A DNA stretch of 64,000 nucleotides, taken from the NCBI RefSeq assembly GCF_000931935.2, contig NZ_AZAC01000001.1, positions 248,001-312,000 of the forward strand. The letters run 5' to 3'. Below the pieces are notes generated by a model. It was not told the origin of the DNA, ran no database searches, and saw only the letters and a list, made by a program, of their open reading frames with translations. Origin of the DNA: Dethiosulfatarculus sandiegensis. GTDB lineage: Bacteria; Desulfobacterota; Desulfarculia; Desulfarculales; Desulfarculaceae. The position numbers and the translations under genes are program-made. This document shows positions 51,616-61,825 of this stretch, one piece after another; position 1 is the first letter of the stretch; each line of letters begins with the position of its first letter.

Positions 51616-53982
51616 ATGATCGGCAGCAATATTGACAAGGCCATGGAACGTCTGGATCAGATGGATCAGGTGCGCAACCAGCTTTCCACCATGAGCTTTG
51701 AGTCTTTTCTGGAGATGCTGGTCAGGAGCCCCAGACAGGTTCTGCGCAATATTTTTCAGTTCTTTCACGATATGGTCAAGGCCCACATAGGGGAGGGTCA
51801 TGACGAATACCCCGATGATCCGGAATCCATAGGCTTTCGGGATTATGATTGCGCCCGTCTTTTTGTGGAAGGTTCGGACAATCCTTTTTTTGCGGATCGC
51901 CTTTTTGCCAACCGTCTGGTGAGGCTGGTGGAGAACTTGAGGCGAGGCAGCCAGCAAAACAAGATTTATATCTTCGACGGCCCGCCGGGTTGCGGCAAAA
52001 GCACCTTTTTAAATAACCTGTTGCGCAAGTTCGAGGAATACGCCAACACCGACGACGGATTAAGGCTGGAGGTGAACTGGCGGCTGGACAGAAAACTTTT
52101 GGGCGACCATTCCTCCCATCCCCAGGGCCCCTTGATTGAAAAGCTGCATCGCCTTTTGGGTGAGGCCGAGGATTTTGAGGAATTCGAGGGCGCCCCTGAT
52201 GAGGCCAGGGCTGCCTGGCGGGAGCGTCAGCTGGGCAAGGATCAGAATTCCTATCTGCACGGAGCTTATGTGGAAGTCCCCTGCCCGAGCCATGACCACC
52301 CGATTCTGATGATTCCCAGGCCTATTCGAAGACAGTTTTTGGAGGATTTGTTCCACGAAAGCGATTTTCTGGAGATTCTGTTTAATGATAAGGAATATGA
52401 GTGGGTCTTGCGCGATGAGCCCTGCACCATTTGTCAGGCCCTTTATCAAAGCCTTCTCGACCGCTTGAAAAGCCACCGCCAGGTCATGGGCATGGTCTTT
52501 ACCAGGCCTTATGTCTTTAACCGCAGACTGGGCGAGGGAATCAGCATCTTCAACCCGGGCGATGTGACCACCAGAAGGCCCTTTTTCACCGATCCTGTGC
52601 TGCAGAAGCGAATTAACATGCTAATGCGCGGGGCGCATCAGGTGCAATATGTGTATTCCCGCTACGCTCAGACCAATAACGGCATCTATGCCTTGATGGA
52701 TATCAAGCAGAAGAACACCGGCCGGTTGGTGGAGCTGCACAATATCATCAGTGAAGGTGTGCATAAGGTGGAGACCATAGAAGAGAGTGTGTCTTCTTTG
52801 TTCCTGGCCCTGATGAACCCCGAAGATAAGGCGAATATCGAGGGGATACCTTCGTTTTCCGACCGAATCGAATATGTGAATATCCCCTATGTGCTGGATA
52901 TCAGGACAGAGATAAAGATTTTGCTCAGTGTTTTCGGCAGCCATGTCACTGCCAATTTCCTGCCCAGGGTTTTGGAGAATTTCGCCAGGATTATCGTGTC
53001 CACCCGCATGAAAACCCACTCCCGAGCCCTGACCGAGTGGCTGGGCAGCGCTGAAAAATACAATCTTTATTGCGATAAGCATTACCGGCTTTTGAAGATG
53101 GAGCTTTATGCGGGCCTGATCCCGCCCTGGCTGGTTGAGGAAGACTTGAAGCGCTTTAACACCAAGGTCAGGCGCAAACTTTTGGCCGAAAGTGAGACCG
53201 AGGGGCGAAAGGGCTTGTCAGGTCGGGATTCCATCAAAATTTTCAGCGAGTTTCATTCCCGATACGCCAAAGAGGGCAAGCTGATAAACATGAATATGCT
53301 CTATACCTATTTCACCAAGGTGAGAAAGGATCTCTCCGAGCAGATTCCAACCGGTTTTTTGGACGCGCTGCTTTCCCTAAACGACTACACAGTGCTGCAG
53401 CAGGTGAAAGAGGCCCTCTACTATTACAATGAGGAACGCATCTCAAAGGATATACAGAATTATCTATTTGCCTTGAACTATGACCTCGGGGCGAGTGTGA
53501 TCTGCGAATACACCGGTGAACCCCTGACTATCAGTGAAGAGTATCTGACCGCCATTGAATACAAGCTTTTAGGCAGGGGGGTGGGAGCCGCCAGGCGAAA
53601 GGAGTTCAGAAAAGAGACCCAGCGCCAGTTCACCAGCAAGACCCTGACCCAGGAGATGCTGTTGGAGGGAACCACCATCGCCAAAACCGCGCTTTTTTTG
53701 CAGCTGCGTGAACGATATGTACATAACTTAAAGGAAAAGGTGCTGGACCCCTTTATTGAAAACGAGAATTTCAGAAGGGCCATCAAGGACTGCGGCACCG
53801 ATGATTTCAAGACCTATGATGACCGCATAAGAAACGAAGTCTCGTTTATGATGAACAACTTGCAGGAAAAGCACCATTACACCTCCCAGGGGGCCAAGGA
53901 AGTGTGCATGGATATCATTGATCGGGGCCTGGTGGGTAAATTCAATCAGGAGCAGAAAAGGCCCGAGCCCCAGACTTCCTGA
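51616..53982 (+). CDS. Second PrkA-like serine protein kinase / AAA-type ATPase
   Basis: 788 residues, longer than the usual ~640-680 and clearly diverged from the first PrkA. Walker A is GPPGCGKST (122-130). A ~120-residue insert lies after it (LDRKLLGDHSSHPQG to SHDHPILMIPRP), containing CTICQ. The later sensor region is FNPGDVTTRRPFF with NIPYVLDIRTEIKILLSVFG. C-terminal helices (TVLQQVKEALYYYNEERISKDIQNYLFAL, VCMDIIDRGLVGKF) follow the PrkA kinase domain pattern. It lies in the prkA-yeaH-spoVR operon, with a start three bases after the spoVR stop. It may form a mixed complex with the first PrkA or act on different partners; this is inference. Confidence 0.85.
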   Translation: MIGSNIDKAMERLDQMDQVRNQLSTMSFESFLEMLVRSPRQVLRNIFQFFHDMVKAHIGEGHDEYPDDPESIGFRDYDCARLFVEGSDNPFFADRLFANRLVRLVENLRRGSQQNKIYIFDGPPGCGKSTFLNNLLRKFEEYANTDDGLRLEVNWRLDRKLLGDHSSHPQGPLIEKLHRLLGEAEDFEEFEGAPDEARAAWRERQLGKDQNSYLHGAYVEVPCPSHDHPILMIPRPIRRQFLEDLFHESDFLEILFNDKEYEWVLRDEPCTICQALYQSLLDRLKSHRQVMGMVFTRPYVFNRRLGEGISIFNPGDVTTRRPFFTDPVLQKRINMLMRGAHQVQYVYSRYAQTNNGIYALMDIKQKNTGRLVELHNIISEGVHKVETIEESVSSLFLALMNPEDKANIEGIPSFSDRIEYVNIPYVLDIRTEIKILLSVFGSHVTANFLPRVLENFARIIVSTRMKTHSRALTEWLGSAEKYNLYCDKHYRLLKMELYAGLIPPWLVEEDLKRFNTKVRRKLLAESETEGRKGLSGRDSIKIFSEFHSRYAKEGKLINMNMLYTYFTKVRKDLSEQIPTGFLDALLSLNDYTVLQQVKEALYYYNEERISKDIQNYLFALNYDLGASVICEYTGEPLTISEEYLTAIEYKLLGRGVGAARRKEFRKETQRQFTSKTLTQEMLLEGTTIAKTALFLQLRERYVHNLKEKVLDPFIENENFRRAIKDCGTDDFKTYDDRIRNEVSFMMNNLQEKHHYTSQGAKEVCMDIIDRGLVGKFNQEQKRPEPQTS

Positions 53983-54007
53983 TTAATGTAAAGAGGTCTA
54001 AATCGGA

Positions 54008-54050
54008 AAAACGCCTTTCAGACTTTTTCAACCAGTCTGAAAGGCGTTTT
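54008..54050. terminator. strong bidirectional terminator
   Basis: Perfect 17-bp stem (AAAACGCCTTTCAGACT / AGTCTGAAAGGCGTTTT) with a nine-base loop, between the PrkA operon and the convergent ahbC gene. A/T runs flank both arms, so it can work in both directions. Confidence 0.9.
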
Positions 54051-54099
54051 ATCGTTCTGTGGAGATGGCCTGGTTTTTAAAAGGTGAAACCGGAAAACC

Positions 54100-55284
54100 T
54101 TAGGGCTTTTTGATCTCTTCGTCGGTAAGGTAGCAGGCCGGGTCCGGGGACCAGAGGTCTCCGGTGGCTGCCTCCGCCCTCACCCTGAAATTGCCTCCGC
54201 AGATATCCAGCCAACGGCACTCGGCACAACGCCCGGTGACATAGGGCCTTTTATCTTTCAGCTTTTTCAGGATCGGGTTTTCCATGTCGGTCCAGATCTG
54301 GCTGAAGGGGCGCTTGCGGATGTTGCCCAGGCTCAAATGACGCCAAAACTGGTCGGGATGAACCTCGCCGTCCCAGCTTATACAGCCAATACCCCGGCCG
54401 GAGCTGTTGCCTTCGTTCCACTGTAGAAGCTCAAATACTTCTTCCGCCCTTTGGGGGTCTTCTCTTAAAAGACGCTGGTATACATAAGGTCCGTCCGCAT
54501 GGTTGTCCACTGTGAGGACTTCCGGACAAAGACCCTTGTCAAAGAGCTTTTTGGTGCGGTCCATGATGAGGTCCAGAAGCTCCCTGGTCTCTTTGTGGCT
54601 CAAATCTTCGTTCATGAGCTTGCTGCCCCGGCCCGCATAGACCAGGTGATAGAAACAGACCCTGGGAACGCCCTCGGCCTCCAGCAGGTCGAAAATAGCA
54701 GGCACTTCGCCTGCGTTTTTCTTAAAGACCGTAAAACGCAAGCCAACCTTGAGCCCGGCTTCCTTACAGTTTCTGATGCCCTGAACCGCCTGGTCAAAGG
54801 CCCCCTTAACCCCGCGGAAGCGGTCATGCACCTCTTGCATGCCGTCTAAGCTGACGCCCACATAGCTCAAGCCTATCTCCTTGAGCTCTTTGGCCTTGTC
54901 TTTATCGATAAGGGTGCCGTTGGTGCTTATCACCGCCCGCATCCCTTTTTTAACCGCATAGCTGGCCAAAAGGGGCAGATCCGGCCTCATCAGGGGCTCC
55001 CCCCCGCTGAAGAGCAGGACCGGCGAACCAAAGTCGGCCAGGTCGTCGATCATGGCCTTGGCCTCATCTGTGGAGAGTTCGGTTTTGTCCGGACCGGCAG
55101 TGGCCTGGGCATAACAGTGGGCGCATTTCAGGTTGCAGGCCTTGGTCATGTTCCAGACCACAACCGGTTTTTTATCTTCGGCAAATTGAAGAAGATGGCT
55201 CGGCAGGTCTTTGGATTTTCTGCCGTAGCGAAGCGCATCGGAAGGTTCGACCGTGCCGCAGTATAGCTTGCTGATTCCTATCAT
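54100..55284 (-). CDS. ahbC: 12,18-didecarboxysiroheme deacetylase (AhbC-like radical SAM enzyme)
   Basis: 394 residues with the AhbC N-terminus ISKLYCGTVEPSDALRYG. The radical SAM cluster is CNLKCAHC (Cys50, Cys54, Cys57). A GGEPLMRPDL motif follows for SAM binding, with ISTNGTLI and VGVSLDG. The C-terminal part has SPASM-type cysteines (GIGCISWDGEVHPDQF, RCAECRWLDICGGNFRVRAE) for auxiliary clusters. It removes two acetate side chains from didecarboxysiroheme in the siroheme-dependent heme route of sulfate reducers and archaea. Together with hemB this places that route in the organism. It is 62 bases downstream of the ClpX-like gene. Confidence 0.9.
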   Translation of the reverse strand: MIGISKLYCGTVEPSDALRYGRKSKDLPSHLLQFAEDKKPVVVWNMTKACNLKCAHCYAQATAGPDKTELSTDEAKAMIDDLADFGSPVLLFSGGEPLMRPDLPLLASYAVKKGMRAVISTNGTLIDKDKAKELKEIGLSYVGVSLDGMQEVHDRFRGVKGAFDQAVQGIRNCKEAGLKVGLRFTVFKKNAGEVPAIFDLLEAEGVPRVCFYHLVYAGRGSKLMNEDLSHKETRELLDLIMDRTKKLFDKGLCPEVLTVDNHADGPYVYQRLLREDPQRAEEVFELLQWNEGNSSGRGIGCISWDGEVHPDQFWRHLSLGNIRKRPFSQIWTDMENPILKKLKDKRPYVTGRCAECRWLDICGGNFRVRAEAATGDLWSPDPACYLTDEEIKKP

Positions 55285-55346
55285 ATTTAGTAATGCTTTC
55301 TGACTTCACTAAACCCGGGGCGGGGTTGGCTTCCGGCCCGGATTGA

Positions 55347-57146
55347 TTAGTTGTCTTGGTTATGCCAGGCTTGATCAGGGCCCTCGGGGTACTGATCCTT
55401 AAAAAGTCCGTGCAGGTAGGTCTCGGTGTCTTCCACCGCCGCCGGGGGCAGATCAAAGTGGGCGACTCCGGTACGGTCCCGCACCAGGCGCAAGGCCGGT
55501 TCAAGCACCTGGGCCAGGCGCTGGCAATATGCCGTGACGGTCCAGCCCTCTCGGGCGGCCCTGGTTATCAGGGCGGACTTGGCCTCGTGATCGAAGTTTA
55601 TCTCAAAATTGTACCGTTCATAGAACTTGTTCTCAAAAATAGTGATTTCTTTTAATTGGGCCAGCACATTGTCATAGGCCAGGCCCAGGGTCATGCCCAC
55701 CCTGTAATACTCGTTGGCGATCAGGTCCATCACCCCGTGGGTGAGGGGCTCGGGCAGGCTGGCCTTGTACATCGACTCACGGGCGGCAATGGTTTTTAAC
55801 AGCTCCAGGCGTTCGTCCCGGCAAGCCTGGGCAAAACGTTCTTTATCGGGATAGTCTCCCTGGAGTTCCAACAGGTTCTTCAGTTCGCCGTCAGGATCCT
55901 GAACCAGCTCACTGGTAACCAGGAGCCGCTTGAACTCCTTGCCGGGAAGGTGCTTTTCAAAAGGCAAAAGCGCCTTTTCCAGCACAGAGACCAGTGCCCT
56001 GGCTCCGGTTTTTAGGGTGTATGCCTTTTCAGCCAAAAGGGCCAGGGCCTTGTCTTCCAGCCTGAGGTCTATGCCGTAGGCCGCGAAATCCCTTTTTTTG
56101 CTGATCACCACCGGATTGTTGGGGCTTTTTAAAATGTCATGGAGGTCTTTGGTTGTGAGCTCCTCCAAGGCCACCTGAACCGGCAGCCTGCCCACAAATT
56201 CGGTCTCAAAACCGAACTGAACCAGGTCTTGAGCCGTGGCGCTTTTAAGGTATTGTTCATCCGGCCTCTCCTGGGGCAGGACCGAGCCGAACCCCAGGCT
56301 TTTTTGATGCAGGCGCTTTTTAACCACATCGGCCAGACCGTTGAAGGCGCCGCTCATTATGAATAGGATGTGCCGGGTGTTGACGGAGCGTTTTTCGTGT
56401 TTGCCGGTTTTTCGGTATTTTTCAATGGCCTGGATCTGGCTGATGGGGTCGTGCGGGGTTTTTAAGTCCACTTCGGTTTCTTCCATGGGCTTTAAAAGGG
56501 CCCTTTGCACGCCTGTTCTGCTCACGTCCGGTCCGACCAGGTTGTTGGAGCTTGCTATCTTGTCCACTTCGTCAATGTAGACTATGCCGAACCCGGCGAG
56601 TTCCAAGTCTCCGTCGGCCTGGTTGACCAGATCCCGAACCAGGTCCTCCACATCACCGCCCACATACCCTGTTTCACTGAATTTGGTGGCGTCGCCTTTG
56701 GCAAAGGGAACTCCCAGCTTGGCGGCGATGAGCTTGACGATATAGGTCTTTCCAACCCCCGTGGGCCCCATCATCAGTATATTGTTTTTGATCAATCCGA
56801 CTCCGTCGGCAGGGTCTCCCTCTCCCATCTGGCTTAAATAGCGGGCTCTTTTAAAGTGAGTGCAGATTTTGGTGGCGAGTACGGCCTTGGCTTCATCCTG
56901 TCGGATGATATACTGATCCAGATAGGAAATAAGCTCTTCCGGCATAAGATCCACATTGATCTTTGAAAAGATGCCGCTGTCATCTCCCTGGGTGTCGGGA
57001 TGGGGCAAAGGGTTTAAGCTCGGTGAAATAAACTCGGATTTTTCCCTGTACTTCCTAGAGAGGTAATCATCTAGGTCCTTTTCGGTAGTTTTAGGGCCGG
57101 TTAATTCTATTTTGCCCTTTTTCTCTTTCTTATCGGGGCCTTGCAT
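55347..57146 (-). CDS. ClpX-like AAA+ ATPase lacking the zinc-binding domain
   Basis: 599 residues. The start (MQGPDKKEKKGKIELTGPK) is a charged ~60-residue N-terminus without the four-cysteine zinc-binding domain of ClpX. The AAA+ core has Walker A GPTGVGKT (127-134), Walker B GIVYIDEVDKIA, the FSETGYVGGDVEDLV pore-loop/arm segment and the FVGRLPVQVALEELTTKDL sensor region, all ClpX-type. The clear IGF loop used to bind ClpP is not evident. A ~150-residue C-terminal extension of mixed helix follows. It may be a ClpX-like unfoldase that does not use ClpP. It precedes ahbC. Confidence 0.85.
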   Translation of the reverse strand: MQGPDKKEKKGKIELTGPKTTEKDLDDYLSRKYREKSEFISPSLNPLPHPDTQGDDSGIFSKINVDLMPEELISYLDQYIIRQDEAKAVLATKICTHFKRARYLSQMGEGDPADGVGLIKNNILMMGPTGVGKTYIVKLIAAKLGVPFAKGDATKFSETGYVGGDVEDLVRDLVNQADGDLELAGFGIVYIDEVDKIASSNNLVGPDVSRTGVQRALLKPMEETEVDLKTPHDPISQIQAIEKYRKTGKHEKRSVNTRHILFIMSGAFNGLADVVKKRLHQKSLGFGSVLPQERPDEQYLKSATAQDLVQFGFETEFVGRLPVQVALEELTTKDLHDILKSPNNPVVISKKRDFAAYGIDLRLEDKALALLAEKAYTLKTGARALVSVLEKALLPFEKHLPGKEFKRLLVTSELVQDPDGELKNLLELQGDYPDKERFAQACRDERLELLKTIAARESMYKASLPEPLTHGVMDLIANEYYRVGMTLGLAYDNVLAQLKEITIFENKFYERYNFEINFDHEAKSALITRAAREGWTVTAYCQRLAQVLEPALRLVRDRTGVAHFDLPPAAVEDTETYLHGLFKDQYPEGPDQAWHNQDN

Positions 57147-57359
57147 AAGATACCGTCCTTATAAGACCAGGAAAATTTACCTGGTTCGGCATTATGACCA
57201 TCTAATACTATCAAAATTAAGGCCGAAATCACCGATGCGCAAGGCAAGGGTGCTTTCAGAAATGACCAGCGTTTTTGGTATTGCGGGAGTTGAGCTTGTG
57301 TGTCATATTTGACGAGTTCTAAAACATCGGTCGTTTTGAAAACAAGTGTAAATTTTGGC

Positions 57360-57388
57360 TTGCTTATCAAAAGACTGTGCGGTATATT
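57360..57388 (+). promoter_or_regulatory. sigma-70-type promoter of the tRNA-tuf operon
   Basis: TTGCTT (57360-57365) and TATATT (57383-57388) with a 17-base spacer, ending 11 bases before the first tRNA. The position and spacing fit a strong promoter for the tRNA-Thr/Tyr/Thr-tuf unit. Confidence 0.6.
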
Positions 57389-57399
57389 CCGAACCCTTG

Positions 57400-57475
57400 G
57401 CTGGCGTAGCTCAATTGGCAGAGCAGCTGATTTGTAATCAGCAGGTTGCGGGTTCAAGTCCCATCGCCAGCTCCA
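57400..57475 (+). tRNA. tRNA-Thr (TGT)
   Basis: GCTGGCG/CGCCAGC acceptor, anticodon stem GCTGA/TCAGC around TTTGTAA (anticodon TGT), GGTTCAAGT T-loop, CCA encoded. Confidence 0.96.
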
Positions 57476-57595
57476 GATGCCAAAATAGGCGACCGGGGCA
57501 AGCGGGGACAATAGTGATAGCCGATGGGCGCCTTCCAATAGTTCTAAAGGTTTGATGGCCGCCGGAACTGTTGGTATATAGATAGCGAAAAAAGT

Positions 57596-57680
<85 letters not shown>

Positions 57681-57739
57681 AAAATTGTTAAGCGTCCCTG
57701 GCAGGTTTGGGGCGTTTCGGGAATAATTAATAAATATAA

Positions 57740-57816
57740 GCCCACGTAGCTCAGCAGGTAGAGCACTTCCTTGGTAAGGAAGAGGTTCACCGGTTCAAGC
57801 CCGGTCGTGGGCTCCA
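57740..57816 (+). tRNA. tRNA-Thr (GGT)
   Basis: GCCCACG/CGTGGGC acceptor, anticodon stem CTTCC/GGAAG around TTGGTAA (anticodon GGT), GGTTCAAGC T-loop, CCA encoded. In many proteobacteria a tRNA-Gly lies between Tyr and this tRNA; it is absent here. Confidence 0.96.
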
Positions 57817-57898
57817 CTGTTTGAGGCAGGTTATCAACAAGACCTGGGGCGGAAGTGATCGCCCTGATGGTTTTCACCTCCATAAAGGAGTGTCCTCA

Positions 57899-59098
<1,200 letters not shown>

Positions 59099-59113
59099 GG
59101 TTGGCTGATAAAG

Positions 59114-59266
59114 ATGGCTCGAGATACTATTCAGTTGGTGTGCCAGACTTGCAAACGCAAGAACTACACCACTACAAAAAATAAACGACTTACTCCTGAT
59201 AAGCTGGAGCGTAAAAAATACTGCAAATTCTGCGGTGCTCATACGCTCCACAAAGAAGGCAAGTAA
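59114..59266 (+). CDS. rpmG: 50S ribosomal protein L33
   Basis: 50 residues, too short for most ORF listings but clear: [17 protein letters not shown] and [16 protein letters not shown]. The two CxxC pairs bind one zinc. It lies between tuf and tRNA-Trp, a standard place in many bacteria. Confidence 0.96.
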   Translation: MARDTIQLVCQTCKRKNYTTTKNKRLTPDKLERKKYCKFCGAHTLHKEGK

Positions 59267-59279
59267 GATGTATTACTGC

Positions 59280-59357
59280 AGGCCTGTAGCTCAACTAGGC
59301 TAGAGCGTCGGACTCCAAATCCGAAGGCTGGGGGTTCGATTCCCTCCAGGCCTGCCA
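59280..59357 (+). tRNA. tRNA-Trp (CCA)
   Basis: AGGCCTG acceptor, anticodon CCA in GACTCCAAATC, GGTTCGATT T-loop, encoded CCA end. 78 bases. The remaining gap before secE (59358-59545) shows no other gene. Confidence 0.96.
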
Positions 59358-59545
59358 ACATTTACGATTGCAGATGTGCTCCGGATAGTGCGTCTCAGAC
59401 TCTTTCTGAACAGCTTAAGCGGACGGAAAGAGCCGGTGGCGCGTTCCGGGTATAACTGTCTGGGACCTGGCGGTTATTGGACCAAAACCTAGAGTCTGGA
59501 TTTTAGTCAGGCATCTGCACAAGATATAGATTCGGGGCAAGCCCA

Positions 59546-59827
59546 ATGGCGCAGAAGCGATCCAAAAAAGTCGTAAAGTCAAAACGTACGGCTATACCGG
59601 TTAAATCAGCCAAAGAGGCCCCGAAGAAGGGTCCCGGCAAGTGGTGGGAGACCGCAGCGCAATTTTTGCGTGAGGTTAAAACCGAACTCAAAAAGGTCAC
59701 ATGGCCTTCGCGCAAGCAGACCGTTTCCTCCACAGGGGTCGTTGTTGTCCTGGTTTTGGTGGTTGCCTCGTTTCTGGCCCTGGTGGATGCCATATTGTCA
59801 CGGTTAGTCCGCTATGTGATCGGTTAG
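59546..59827 (+). CDS. secE: Preprotein translocase subunit SecE
   Basis: 93 residues. A Lys-rich N-terminal part (~30 residues) precedes the conserved FLREVKTELKKVTWPSRKQT, then one transmembrane helix (TGVVVVLVLVVASFLALVDAIL). It is the small essential subunit of the SecYEG channel. The single span matches non-enterobacterial SecE. nusG begins right at its stop codon. Confidence 0.96.
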   Translation: MAQKRSKKVVKSKRTAIPVKSAKEAPKKGPGKWWETAAQFLREVKTELKKVTWPSRKQTVSSTGVVVVLVLVVASFLALVDAILSRLVRYVIG

Positions 59828-60370
59828 GTGAGCCCAGTGGCGAAACAGTGGTACATTGTTCATACCTACTCCGGCTATGAAAAGAAGGTTCAGGCCTCCT
59901 TGGCGGAGAGGGTTGCATCTCACGGATTAAGTGAGTATTTCGGCCAGATTCTCCTTCCCATGGAGAAGGTGGTCGAGATGGTCAAGGGACAGAGGCGCGA
60001 GACTTCACGCAAGTTCTATCCCGGTTACATCCTGGTCGAGATGGAGATGAACGATAAGACCTGGCACCTGGTGAAGTCCACCGCCAAGGTAACGGGGTTT
60101 GTGGGCGGCACGGAAACCAAACCCACCCCCATAACCCAGGAAGAGGCTCAGCGGATTCTGGACCAAATGGCTGAAGGAGCCAAGCAGGCAAAGCCGAAAT
60201 ACAGCTTTGCCGAAGGCGACGAGGTGCGGGTGATAGACGGGCCCTTCAGCAACTTCAACGGAGTGGTCGAGGAGGTTTTCCCGGACAAGGGCAAGCTTCG
60301 TGTATTAATCAGCATTTTCGGCAGAGCCACTCCGGTGGAGCTGGAGTTCGTACAAGTCTCCAGTATTTAA
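59828..60370 (+). CDS. nusG: Transcription termination/antitermination protein NusG
   Basis: 180 residues; GTG at 59828 directly follows the secE stop (a second GTG at 59837 is an alternative start before AKQWYIVHTYSGYE). The NGN domain contains WYIVHTYSGYEKKV and FYPGYILVEM; the KOW domain is GDEVRVIDGPFSNFNGVVEEV. NusG links RNA polymerase to Rho and to ribosomal protein S10. It is part of the secE-nusG-rplKAJL-rpoB operon. Confidence 0.97.
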   Translation: MSPVAKQWYIVHTYSGYEKKVQASLAERVASHGLSEYFGQILLPMEKVVEMVKGQRRETSRKFYPGYILVEMEMNDKTWHLVKSTAKVTGFVGGTETKPTPITQEEAQRILDQMAEGAKQAKPKYSFAEGDEVRVIDGPFSNFNGVVEEVFPDKGKLRVLISIFGRATPVELEFVQVSSI

Positions 60371-60467
60371 TTTTGCGGGCGTCCTTGGGTTATCTGTGAG
60401 AGCCCAATAAATTTTAAGGGCGCTTTTCAATATCAGACACAATATCAAGACCTGTGAGATATTTAAG

Positions 60468-60890
60468 ATGGCCAAAAAAGTCATAGCCAACATCAAATTG
60501 CAGATTCCGGCCGGTAAGGCAAATCCCAGCCCCCCTGTGGGTCCGGCCCTCAGCCCCCATGGTGCCAACATCATGGAATTCTGCAAGGCCTTCAACGCCC
60601 GCACCCAGTCAATGGGAGACACCATCATTCCGGTGGTGATCACGGTTTACGCTGACCGCAGCTTCAGCTTCATCACCAAGACACCCCCTGCGGCGGTGTT
60701 ACTGCGCAAGGCGGCCGGTGTAGAAAAAGGCAGCGGTGTGCCGAACCGTGACAAGGTAGGCAAGGTCACTATGGATCAGATCAAGGAAATTGCTGAGCTT
60801 AAGCTCCCTGATTTGAATACCAACAACCTCGAATCCGCCATGATGAGCATAAGGGGCACCGCCCGCTCCATGGGACTGGAAGTGGTCTAG
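60468..60890 (+). CDS. rplK: 50S ribosomal protein L11
   Basis: 140 residues. Core motifs are [30 protein letters not shown] and [18 protein letters not shown], normal in length. In the N-terminal domain the usual GPALGQHGVN is [10 protein letters not shown] here, a change near the 23S rRNA/thiostrepton-binding face. L11 is the substrate of PrmA, and a prmA gene is in the window. Confidence 0.97.
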   Translation: MAKKVIANIKLQIPAGKANPSPPVGPALSPHGANIMEFCKAFNARTQSMGDTIIPVVITVYADRSFSFITKTPPAAVLLRKAAGVEKGSGVPNRDKVGKVTMDQIKEIAELKLPDLNTNNLESAMMSIRGTARSMGLEVV

Positions 60891-61114
60891 GGTTCACAAG
60901 GAACTCAAAACTCTTTGCAGAGTACTCCCCAAAATTGTAAGGCAACTTGGCCCCCTAGGGCTGGGTTGCCCTCAGTTATTGGGGAAGACGAGTTTAAACC
61001 TACCGGCTTTTGAATTTAAAGGCCGAACCATACACAGAGGAAGATTCCGTGGAGGCAGCTTAGGCCCTGCCGTTTTAGCACACGGGACTCCCACCGAATC
61101 AAGGGAGATAAAAA

Positions 61115-61825
61115 ATGGCCAAACATGGAAAAAAATTCTATGCAGCCAGGCAAGATCTGGATTCTAAAACCCGTTTTGATTTCAAAGGCGGAATTGAGAC
61201 AGCCGTAGCAAAGGCCCCGGCCAAATTCGACGAAACGCTTGATGTGGCTGTTCGCCTGGGTGTCGACCCCCGCCATGCCGACCAGATGGTCCGCGGCACC
61301 GTAGTTTTACCCCACGGCACCGGTAAGACCGTTCGTGTAGCCGTATTTGCCAAGGGTGAAAAGGAAAAAGAAGCCTTGGAGGCCGGCGCAGACTTTGTAG
61401 GCGCAGATGAACTGGCTGAAAAAGTGCAAGGTGGCTGGGTTGACTTCGACCGCGCGGTGGCCACCCCGGATATGATGGCCACAGTTGGTAAACTGGGTCG
61501 CATCCTGGGACCCCGCGGACTTATGCCCAACACCAAAAGCGGTACTGTCACCTTTGACCTTGCCCGCGCCATCAACGAAATCAAGGCCGGTAAGATTGAA
61601 TTCCGGGTGGAAAAAGGCGGTATCGTGCACGCCCCCATCGGCAAAGTGAGTTTTGGGCCGGAAAAGCTTTTAGAGAACTTTGAAAGCCTGATCGAGACCC
61701 TGATTCGCATGAAGCCTTCCACCAGCAAAGGCACCTATGTCAAGGGAATCACCGTCTCGACCACCATGGGACCTGGAATCAAGCTGGATACCGCTGAAGT
61801 CAAAAACTTGATGGCCAATCGTTAG
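61115..61825 (+). CDS. rplA: 50S ribosomal protein L1
   Basis: 236 residues, with GGGAG before ATG. Contains the L1 signature [31 protein letters not shown] region and the second domain with [19 protein letters not shown]1 forms the stalk at the E site and represses its own operon in other bacteria. The 224-base gap before it (60891-61114) has stem-forming sequence GGCAAC...GTTGCC at ~60942-60971 that may be an L1 binding site. Confidence 0.97.
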   Translation: MAKHGKKFYAARQDLDSKTRFDFKGGIETAVAKAPAKFDETLDVAVRLGVDPRHADQMVRGTVVLPHGTGKTVRVAVFAKGEKEKEALEAGADFVGADELAEKVQGGWVDFDRAVATPDMMATVGKLGRILGPRGLMPNTKSGTVTFDLARAINEIKAGKIEFRVEKGGIVHAPIGKVSFGPEKLLENFESLIETLIRMKPSTSKGTYVKGITVSTTMGPGIKLDTAEVKNLMANR

